A stretch of 15,503 bases of DNA from AA29 sp041481445 (GTDB taxonomy: Bacteria > Acidobacteriota > Vicinamibacteria > Fen-336). Of the stretch, positions 1 through 4,500 are shown in pieces. Position 1 is the stretch's first letter; every line of letters starts with the position of its first letter. The notes beneath the pieces were generated by a model. It searched no databases and was not told the origin of the DNA. It saw nothing but the letters and a program-made list of their open reading frames with translations. The position numbers and the translations under genes are program-made. The stretch lies in the NCBI GenBank assembly GCA_041481445.1, contig JBGPBV010000157.1:1-15503 (forward strand), given 5' to 3'.

Positions 1-91
1 CCTTCGACCGTATCCGGCCCGGGTCCCCCCGATTAGGACCACGCTCACACGACGCCCACGGCGGCGTGACCTTCCACACCCGGGGGCCGCC

Positions 92-113
92 GATCCTGCC
101 TGTGGCCAGGATC
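92..113. repeat. Inverted repeat upstream of the TerB-like gene
   Basis: GATCCTG (92-98) and CAGGATC (107-113) form a perfect 7-bp inverted repeat with an 8-bp centre. There is no T-run after it, so it does not look like an intrinsic terminator. It overlaps the place where a -35 box would sit for the TATCCT box at 127-132, so an operator is possible. The rest of 1-138 shows no gene I can support: the frames open at the left edge stop quickly or look like shadow frames. Confidence 0.4.
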
Positions 114-126
114 ACCGGCGCCGACG

Positions 127-132
127 TATCCT
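127..132 (+). promoter_or_regulatory. Candidate -10 box (TATCCT) for a leaderless TerB-like gene
   Basis: TATCCT lies 6 nt before the GTG at 139, so the predicted transcription start falls on or next to the start codon. No Shine-Dalgarno sequence precedes the GTG. No convincing -35 hexamer is seen about 17 bp upstream. Short -10 motifs occur by chance; the support is the position and the similar arrangement at 619-624 and 4489-4494. Confidence 0.35.
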
Positions 133-138
133 GGGCTC

Positions 139-585
139 GTGATCGAGGCGCTGCGACGCCTGTTCGAGAAGGACGCGGGAGGCGCGCCCGAGGACCGCGA
201 CCGCGCGCTGCGGCTGGCGACCGCCGCCCTGTTCTTCGAGGTGGTGCGCGCGGACGGGACGGTGGCCGAAGAGGAGCGGCGCACCATGCGCGCCGCCATC
301 CAGAGCACGTTCGCGGTCGCGGCGGACGAGATCGACGCGCTCATGCAGGAGGCCGAGGAGAGGTCGCGCTCGTCGGCCTCGCTCTACGAGCTCACGTCGG
401 TGGTGGACAGGGCGCTCGGGCCCGAGGACAAGAAGCGCATCGTGGAGCTGCTCTGGCTGCTCGCTTTCGCCGACCAGCGGAAGGACCCGCTGGAGGAGCA
501 CCTCGTCCGCACGGTGGCCGGCCTCCTGCACGTCTCGCACCCGGACTTCATCGATGCCAAGATGCGCGCGCGGTCGCGCGGCTGA
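139..585 (+). CDS. TerB-like (tellurite-resistance TerB family) cytoplasmic protein
   Basis: The 148-residue all-helical protein has no signal peptide or membrane segment and fits the single-domain TerB-like (COG4103-type) family, usually about 140-150 aa. It shows the family's two acidic pseudo-repeats: RADGTVAEEE (residues 37-46) and FADQRKDPLEE (110-120), where conserved Asp and Glu residues could bind a divalent metal. Such proteins occur widely outside tellurite-resistance operons and most have no proven role, so function is not assigned. The GTG start is chosen because the TerB-like helix set begins shortly after it and a TANNNT box lies 6 nt upstream; there is no Shine-Dalgarno sequence. 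A GC-rich hairpin (GACCCC 584-589, GGGGTC 596-601) overlaps the stop codon but lacks a T-run. The next gene is 49 bp downstream on the same strand with its own TATAAT box. Confidence 0.75.
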   Translation: MIEALRRLFEKDAGGAPEDRDRALRLATAALFFEVVRADGTVAEEERRTMRAAIQSTFAVAADEIDALMQEAEERSRSSASLYELTSVVDRALGPEDKKRIVELLWLLAFADQRKDPLEEHLVRTVAGLLHVSHPDFIDAKMRARSRG

Positions 586-618
586 CCCCCGGGGTGGGGT
601 CGCTCCGCATCATTAATC

Positions 619-624
619 TATAAT
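619..624 (+). promoter_or_regulatory. Consensus -10 box (TATAAT) before the small membrane protein gene
   Basis: A perfect TATAAT sits in the only AT-rich island of the region (about 609-624) and ends 10 nt before the ATG at 635. The predicted start near 631 would leave a 3-5 nt leader. No recognisable -35 hexamer is present at 16-18 bp spacing; the sequence there is G-rich. Confidence 0.55.
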
Positions 625-634
625 CCGGCCCGGG

Positions 635-1015
635 ATGGCGACGCGGGGGGCGGGGGGCACGGCGGGCGGCATCGGCCAGTTCTTCGTGGGGCTGGCCATG
701 GCGGTGGCGGGCGGCTACCTGATCACGAACCAGGTGACCGTCTCCTCCGGCTTCTGGGGCTACTTCGGACCCCACACGTTCGGTCTCACCCTGCTGCCGC
801 TCGTGTTCGGCATCGGCCTCTTGTTCTTCGACGGCAAGAGCGTCCTCGGCTGGCTGCTCACCCTGGCCGGGGCGGTGATCATCTTCGTGGGCGTCCTCGT
901 CAACCTGCAGGTCTACTTCCAGCCCACGTCGCTCTTCAACACCGTCATCATGCTGGTGCTCCTGGCCGGCGGGCTGGGGCTGGTCGCACGGTCGTTGCGG
1001 ACCTACGCGGATTGA
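635..1015 (+). CDS. Small four-helix integral membrane protein, function unknown
   Basis: The 126-residue hydrophobic protein has four likely transmembrane helices at about residues 11-30, 46-64, 67-92 and 96-116, with short polar loops (for example FFDGKS at 63-68 and QVYFQPTS in the third loop). It begins with a Gly-rich stretch and has no cleavable signal, cysteines or catalytic motif. I do not recognise the family; it resembles the many small uncharacterised inner-membrane proteins of environmental bacteria. The ATG lacks a Shine-Dalgarno sequence and follows a TATAAT box by 10 nt, suggesting a near-leaderless message. Its stop codon (1013-1015) lies inside the -35 box of the tRNA-Glu promoter, so readthrough transcription would enter the tRNA gene. 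Confidence 0.7.
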   Translation: MATRGAGGTAGGIGQFFVGLAMAVAGGYLITNQVTVSSGFWGYFGPHTFGLTLLPLVFGIGLLFFDGKSVLGWLLTLAGAVIIFVGVLVNLQVYFQPTSLFNTVIMLVLLAGGLGLVARSLRTYAD

Positions 1016-1041
1016 CACCCCTCCGAGCCGACTTCTATACT
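1012..1041 (+). promoter_or_regulatory. Sigma-70 promoter of tRNA-Glu
   Basis: TTGACA (1012-1017, exact consensus) and TATACT (1036-1041, 5 of 6) are separated by 18 bp. The predicted start is 1048-1049, which is the first base of the mature tRNA. The -35 box overlaps the stop codon of the preceding gene. Confidence 0.8.
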
Positions 1042-1048
1042 GGCTGAC

Positions 1049-1123
1049 GGCGCTATCGTCTAGGGGTTAGGACGGATGGTTCTCAGCCATCAGACCCGGG
1101 TTCGATTCCCGGTAGCGCTACCA
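1049..1123 (+). tRNA. tRNA-Glu (anticodon CTC), CCA encoded
   Basis: The cloverleaf can be drawn by hand. The acceptor strand GGCGCTA (1049-1055) pairs with TAGCGCT (1113-1119), including a G-U first pair. The D-arm carries the TCGTCTAGGGG stretch typical of tRNA-Glu. The anticodon stem GATGG/CCATC encloses loop TTCTCAG with CTC at 1082-1084. The T-arm is CCGGG-TTCGATT-CCCGG. The discriminator is A and the 3' CCA (1121-1123) is genome-encoded. It decodes GAG, the expected dominant Glu codon in such GC-rich DNA. The promoter seems to start transcription at or within 1 nt of the mature 5' end. The convergent minus-strand radical-SAM gene ends only 9 bp away. Confidence 0.95.
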
Positions 1124-1133
1124 GCCTAGCGCT
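1114..1133. repeat. Inverted repeat spanning the tRNA 3' end and the next stop codon
   Basis: AGCGCTA (1114-1120, the acceptor 3' strand plus discriminator) and TAGCGCT (1127-1133) form a perfect 7-bp inverted repeat with a 6-nt loop that contains the CCA. The right arm touches the stop codon (1133-1135) of the minus-strand gene. There is no T-run on either side. It could be a trailer hairpin, a weak bidirectional stop, or chance. Confidence 0.4.
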
Positions 1134-2383
1134 CAGGCCCGCCCTTCGGATCGCGCGGCCGCGATCCGGCGCCCGACGCCCCACTTCACCGCCTGCGCCA
1201 GCGCCTTGAGCTTGAGGGACTGCAGGGGGTAGCGCCGCGGGCTGAAGGCGCGGCACTCCTCCGGCAGCAGCACCAGGCTCACGTGGACGTTGGGGGCGCA
1301 GCCGATCGGGAGGCCCCGCTCCATGCAGGCCTCGTAGAGCCGGCGGAACACCGGCACCAGATCGTCCGTGCGCGGGGGGGGCGCGTCCTGCATGTCCGTC
1401 CCCACGAGCGGCCGGAAGACGCAGACGGTCGGGATCGCGCCCACCGACGTGATCCAGTCGATCGCGCGGATCGAGGACTCGGGCGGCTCGAGCCCGGCGA
1501 TGATCTCCCCGTTCGTCACCCACGGCTCCGTGCGTGGCCCGCGGCGTCCCAGCCGCGCGCAGTACTCCACCGCGGCCAGGTAGTGGTCGAGCCCGTACTC
1601 GGCGTGCTTGCCCGGGCACACCTGCTGGAAGATGCCGCGGTCGAAGATCTCGAAGCAGAACGAGACGCGGTTGACGCCCATCGCGCGCAGGGCGTCGTAG
1701 CGCCGCAGGTCGCGATGGGGGGGCGTCTGGACCCCGACGAGCAGGCCCAGCTCCTTCTTGATCCGGGCCACGTAGGGCTCGAGGATGTCGAGGTAGGTGT
1801 CGCCCTCGTAGTGCCCGGTGTTGAAGTCGACGTAGGTGATGCCCGACTCGTCGCGCGCGGCGCGCACGACCTCCATCACCTCCGACACCGACTTGTCGTC
1901 CGCGTCGTCCACGCCCAGGTTCAGGCCGACCGAGCAGAACTTGCAGTTGATCTTGGCCGGCTTCGCCGTCCAGTACTCGCAGACCTTCGCCGGATAGACC
2001 CCCAGGTAGGTGCCTTGCAGGGTGCCGATACGGGTCATGGCCTTGCCGGTGGAGGTCGCGCGCTCGTACCAGGCCGGGCGCGGCGAGAGCCGGACCGGCA
2101 CCACCTCCGTCCCCTCCCAGCGCAGCATGTATCCGCCGTCTGCCCGATGGAGCGTGTAGGGCGAGGACTGGGCGAACGACTCGGTCACGGGCGCGTTCGT
2201 CCAGAGGCCGCCCGGAAGCACGAGCTCGAGGCCGCTGCCCAGCCCGGCCCGCGTGCGGAGGATCTTCCTTCCCCCGTCCGCCTCGACGAAGCACGACTCG
2301 TCCAGGCGCAGGCCGCGGCAGTACAGGTCGAGCTTGAGGTAGGCCGGGTTGTCGCGAAGGCTCGAGATCATCGAACGCACCAT
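1133..2383 (-). CDS. Radical-SAM protein with atypical CX11CX2C cluster motif
   Basis: The 416-residue soluble protein has features of a radical-SAM barrel. Cys135, Cys147 and Cys150 (VCEYW...INCKFCSVG) are the likely [4Fe-4S] ligands, and only the last two have the standard CX2C spacing; the first lies 11 residues before rather than 3. Downstream are barrel motifs such as TYVDFNTG, a Glu-rich strand in RVSFCFEIFD, GEIIAGLE and CVFRPLVGTD, reminiscent of BioB/HydE-like enzymes. The first 110 residues form an extra N-terminal part of unknown fold. The substrate is unknown. The chosen ATG has AGGGAG directly before it with no spacing, so Met5 (codon ending at 2369) is a real alternative. A 14-bp palindrome lies just upstream. 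The gene is divergent from the Cys-rich membrane protein (71 bp apart) and convergent with tRNA-Glu, so its transcript probably runs antisense into the tRNA. Confidence 0.8.
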   Translation of the reverse strand: MVRSMISSLRDNPAYLKLDLYCRGLRLDESCFVEADGGRKILRTRAGLGSGLELVLPGGLWTNAPVTESFAQSSPYTLHRADGGYMLRWEGTEVVPVRLSPRPAWYERATSTGKAMTRIGTLQGTYLGVYPAKVCEYWTAKPAKINCKFCSVGLNLGVDDADDKSVSEVMEVVRAARDESGITYVDFNTGHYEGDTYLDILEPYVARIKKELGLLVGVQTPPHRDLRRYDALRAMGVNRVSFCFEIFDRGIFQQVCPGKHAEYGLDHYLAAVEYCARLGRRGPRTEPWVTNGEIIAGLEPPESSIRAIDWITSVGAIPTVCVFRPLVGTDMQDAPPPRTDDLVPVFRRLYEACMERGLPIGCAPNVHVSLVLLPEECRAFSPRRYPLQSLKLKALAQAVKWGVGRRIAAARSEGRA

Positions 2384-2389
2384 CTCCCT

Positions 2390-2403
2390 GGATCGGACGA
2401 TCC
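2390..2403. promoter_or_regulatory. 14-bp palindrome, candidate operator in divergent intergenic region
   Basis: GGATCG-GA-CGATCC is a perfect dyad with 6-bp arms. The 2-nt centre is too small for a stable RNA hairpin, so a dimeric DNA-binding protein is the more likely explanation. It lies 6 bp upstream of the radical-SAM start and next to the candidate promoter of the plus-strand gene. Confidence 0.4.
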
Positions 2404-2405
2404 AT

Positions 2406-2434
2406 TTGTTTCGGGCAATCGAGGCGTCATATCT
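2406..2434 (+). promoter_or_regulatory. Weak sigma-70 promoter candidate for the Cys-rich membrane protein
   Basis: TTGTTT (2406-2411) is followed after 17 bp by ATATCT (2429-2434), or after 18 bp by TATCTG. The predicted start near 2441 would leave a leader of about 14 nt that just includes the GAGGAG ribosome site (2442-2447). The match is only moderate. Confidence 0.3.
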
Positions 2435-2454
2435 GGTGGTCGAGGAGCAGTCCC

Positions 2455-3018
2455 ATGACGATGACGATGCTGGCGGCGGCGGTGGCCATCCTGGCCGCGG
2501 GTGCGCTCGTGTTCCTGGTCGTGCGCTCGTGGCTCCGGACGCGCGGGACGCGCCTGGTGACCTGTCCGGAGACCTGGGAGCCGGTCGGAGTGGAGGTGGA
2601 CGTCGGCCGCGCCGTGATCACGGCCGCGGGCGGACAGGCCGAGTTCCAGGTGCGCGACTGCACGCGCTGGCCGGAGGAGAAGGACTGCGCGCAGCGCTGC
2701 CTGAGGCAGATCGAGGCCGCCCCCCATGACTGCCTCGTGCGCGAGATACTGCGCCGCTGGTACGAGGGCAAGTCCTGCACGTTCTGCGGCCGGTCCATCG
2801 CTCTCTTGCACTGGCACGACCACCGGCCGGCGTTGAAGGGGCTCGACGACCGCATCCGGGAGTGGGAAGAGGTGCCGGTCACGGAGCTGCCGGCGATGCT
2901 GGCCACGAGCCGGGCCGTCTGCTGGAACTGCATGGTCGTGGAAGGCTTCCGGCGCGAGCATCCGGAGCTCGTGGTCGAGCGCCCGCGGCCGCCGCATCCT
3001 CCGCGCCCGCACGCCTGA
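2455..3018 (+). CDS. Membrane-anchored cysteine-rich protein, probably metal-binding
   Basis: The 187-residue protein starts with one transmembrane helix (about residues 5-24), then a basic RTRGTR stretch and a soluble domain. It has nine cysteines (37, 69, 78, 82, 93, 108, 111, 156, 159), including a CX3C at 78-82 and two CX2C pairs, CTFC (108-111) and CWNC (156-159), plus a His cluster HWHDH (119-123). This layout suggests zinc-ribbon-like or Fe-S/metal binding, but no heme CXXCH is present. I recall similar TCPET...CLRQIE...CTFCG...CWNC proteins in environmental bacteria as uncharacterised; I do not assign a function. The start has GAGGAG at 2442-2447 with 7-nt spacing; further in-frame ATGs at 2461 and 2467 are weaker. 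The C-terminus is Pro/Arg/His-rich. It converges with the DUF2249-hemerythrin gene with 14 bp between stops. Confidence 0.7.
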   Translation: MTMTMLAAAVAILAAGALVFLVVRSWLRTRGTRLVTCPETWEPVGVEVDVGRAVITAAGGQAEFQVRDCTRWPEEKDCAQRCLRQIEAAPHDCLVREILRRWYEGKSCTFCGRSIALLHWHDHRPALKGLDDRIREWEEVPVTELPAMLATSRAVCWNCMVVEGFRREHPELVVERPRPPHPPRPHA

Positions 3019-3032
3019 TCGCGCGCCGCGCC

Positions 3033-3752
3033 TCAGCCGCGGCTCCAGGCCTGGGCCCGCGCGACCATCGAGTCGCTCTCGAGCGGGTCGAGGAGGCGGT
3101 CGAGCGCGGGATAGATGACGAGCTCCTCCTTGAGGTCGTGGTCGTGCAGGATGTCGCGGAGCTCGGCCCGGGACAGCTCGACCGGCGCTTCCGGATCGCC
3201 GATCTGCTTCGCGATCTCGGCCAGGAGCGACACGATCGCGCGGTGCTCGGCCCGCATCACCGTCGAGGGGCCGTAGTCGCCGGACATGCCCGACCGCTGC
3301 TCGAACTCCGGCAGGAGGAGCTGCTCCTCCACGTCGATGTGACGGCGGAGGCCGTGGGCGAAGGCGGCGAAGACCTGGGTGGCCTCCTCGTACTGCCGCG
3401 CCCAGCGCGCGGCGAACGCCGCCTCTCCCATCGCGTCCAGCCGGCGGTGGTCCCAGGCCATCGCCTCGCGCACCGCGCGCAGGGTCCCGGGAAGGGCGGG
3501 GCGGCGGTAGACGTCCACCTCCCAGCGATCGGGCCCCTCGCGCACGGGCGACCACTCGAACGTGCCGCGTCGCTCGCTCTGCAAGGCGGCCAGGATGTCC
3601 GCGGGCGGACCCTCGCAGACGACGCGGAGGCGTTCGTCCGCTTCCAGGCCGTCGAACACCTCGAGCACGGTGGCGGGAAGGCGGGCGGGCCGGATCCGGC
3701 GGCAGTCGAGCGTGAGCGAGGACGGGGCAGCGGTCGCAGTCGCAGCGGGCAT
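3033..3752 (-). CDS. DUF2249-hemerythrin (HHE) two-domain protein
   Basis: The 239-residue cytoplasmic protein has an N-terminal DUF2249 domain (about 14-83; LDCRRI start, GTFEW and GPDRWEVDVYRR near its end) and a C-terminal hemerythrin-like HHE four-helix bundle (about 96-225). Likely diiron ligands are His102, His138 with Glu142 (HX3E), His170, and His205 with Glu209 (HX3E). HHE proteins bind O2 or NO, or help handle iron; DUF2249 is often found beside nitrogen-oxide and respiratory genes, but its role is not settled. The start at 3752 is chosen because AAGGAGG lies 7 nt upstream; the open frame extends further 5' but carries a promoter-like element and no family similarity. A sigma-54-type promoter (3786-3801) would give a leader of about 23 nt. 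It is divergent from a shorter HHE paralogue, with 194 bp between starts. Confidence 0.85.
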   Translation of the reverse strand: MPAATATAAPSSLTLDCRRIRPARLPATVLEVFDGLEADERLRVVCEGPPADILAALQSERRGTFEWSPVREGPDRWEVDVYRRPALPGTLRAVREAMAWDHRRLDAMGEAAFAARWARQYEEATQVFAAFAHGLRRHIDVEEQLLLPEFEQRSGMSGDYGPSTVMRAEHRAIVSLLAEIAKQIGDPEAPVELSRAELRDILHDHDLKEELVIYPALDRLLDPLESDSMVARAQAWSRG

Positions 3753-3785
3753 GTCGTCGCCTCCTTGCGGTTCGGCAGATGGTGG

Positions 3786-3801
3786 GGCAATCGCCGTGCC
3801 A
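3786..3801 (-). promoter_or_regulatory. Sigma-54 (-24/-12) promoter of the DUF2249-hemerythrin gene
   Basis: Read on the minus strand the site is TGGCACGGCGATTGCC, against the known consensus TGGCACG-N4-TTGCW: every fixed base matches except the final W. The invariant GG (3800-3799) and GC (3788-3787) are exactly 10 bp apart. The predicted start near 3775 places the AAGGAGG ribosome site and the ATG at 3752 within a short leader. Identification is by eye. Confidence 0.65.
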
Positions 3802-3827
3802 TGGCTGGCAAGCTCCAAGACCGCGCA

Positions 3828-3876
3828 TCCACGCGCGGGAAAGCGCACGCGATGCGTTCGCAGTCGTCCACGCGCG
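3828..3876. promoter_or_regulatory. Direct repeat TCCACGCGCG, candidate activator-binding site
   Basis: TCCACGCGCG occurs at 3828-3837 and again at 3867-3876, 39 bp apart, between the two opposed sigma-54-type promoters. The far copy lies about 92-101 bp upstream of the predicted minus-strand start and about 98-107 bp upstream of the plus-strand start, a normal distance for enhancer-binding proteins. The repeat is GC-rich, so chance is possible. I cannot match it to a known activator. Confidence 0.3.
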
Positions 3877-3908
3877 CCAAGGTTGCGCGCCCGGCGGCAC
3901 CGCGGCCG

Positions 3909-3924
3909 CGGCACCGGCCTTGCA
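3909..3924 (+). promoter_or_regulatory. Sigma-54 (-24/-12) promoter candidate of the single-domain hemerythrin gene
   Basis: CGGCACCGGCCTTGCA matches TGGCACG-N4-TTGCW except at the first base and the G after CAC. GG (3910-3911) and GC (3922-3923) have the required 10-bp spacing. The predicted start near 3935 leaves a leader of only about 12 nt, starting right at the GGAGGAGG ribosome site. It is weaker than its opposite partner because the local sequence is GC-rich. Confidence 0.5.
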
Positions 3925-3946
3925 CGAGGTCCCGGGAGGAGGACCC

Positions 3947-4414
3947 ATGGCCGCGCCGAACGCCGTCCGAGCACCCTTCGAGACCGTGACCGCCTACCTC
4001 GGGTGGGACCACGGCCGCATCGACGCCACGCTGGCCGACGCCGCCGTCGCGGTCGAAGAGAGTCGGTTCGAGCAGGCCGCCCGCGCCTACGAGCGCTTCG
4101 AGCACGACCTTCTGCGGCACGAGCGCCTCGAGGAGGAGCTTCTCTTCCCGGTGTTCGAGGCCCGCAGCGGGATCGTGGGAGGGCCGACCGCGGTGATGCG
4201 CGACGAGCACCGGCAGGTGCGCACGGCCCTCGTCCTCATGCGCAACGGAGTGGCCGGCCACGACCCATCCGCCTTCCGCGACGGCTTCCGCTTCTTCCAG
4301 GCGGTGATGCCCGACCACAACGCCAAGGAGGAGCACATCCTCTATCCCGCGCTGGACGACCTGCTGAGCGCCACCGAGAGGGCGGCGCTCGTCGCGCGCC
4401 TGGAGAGGGAGTGA
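3947..4414 (+). CDS. Single-domain hemerythrin (HHE) protein
   Basis: The 155-residue cytoplasmic protein consists of one HHE bundle. Likely diiron ligands are His22, His58 with Glu62 (HX3E), His88, and His124 with Glu128 (HX3E). It is clearly paralogous to the HHE domain of the divergent DUF2249 protein: both have WDHxR near the start, HX3EE followed by LLxPxFExRSG, then VMRxEHR, then KEE followed by YPALDxLL. A role in O2/NO binding or protection of iron centres is likely from the family, without a specific substrate. The start is set by GGAGGAGG (3935-3942) with 4-nt spacing; the frame stays open upstream through the intergenic region without family similarity. The next gene starts 86 bp downstream and no terminator is visible between them. 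Confidence 0.85.
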   Translation: MAAPNAVRAPFETVTAYLGWDHGRIDATLADAAVAVEESRFEQAARAYERFEHDLLRHERLEEELLFPVFEARSGIVGGPTAVMRDEHRQVRTALVLMRNGVAGHDPSAFRDGFRFFQAVMPDHNAKEEHILYPALDDLLSATERAALVARLERE

Positions 4415-4488
4415 GCGTTCCGGCGGTTTCAGGGGCGGCCGCGCGCAAGTAACACACAACTCTGACCATTGCCGCGCCGCGGAGCGCC

Positions 4489-4494
4489 TAGATT
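4489..4494 (+). promoter_or_regulatory. Candidate -10 box (TAGATT) for a leaderless radical-SAM gene
   Basis: TAGATT is followed by exactly 6 nt and then the ATG at 4501, so transcription would begin at the start codon. A TTGCCG lies only 14 bp upstream, too close for a standard -35. GGTGG just before the ATG is too close to be a good ribosome site. Confidence 0.3.
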
Positions 4495-4500
4495 GGTGGC

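Noticed and set aside
584..601. GACCCC/GGGGTC hairpin as terminator of the TerB-like gene
   Set aside because: It overlaps the stop codon and has no T-run after it.
1111..1133. tRNA 3' end with repeated TAGCGCT as a phage or island attachment site
   Set aside because: The repeat is only 7 bp and arises from a palindromic core; no integrase or mobile genes are nearby.
1083..2405. Open frame on the minus strand running over the tRNA, ending in a VALPGIEPG-like tail
   Set aside because: That tail is the well-known false translation of tRNA antisense sequence; the radical-SAM frame in the same region has the real domain motifs.
3257..4459. Minus-strand frame crossing both hemerythrin genes and their intergenic region
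   Set aside because: It would overlap two divergent genes with conserved ligands and strong ribosome sites; its translation has no domain.
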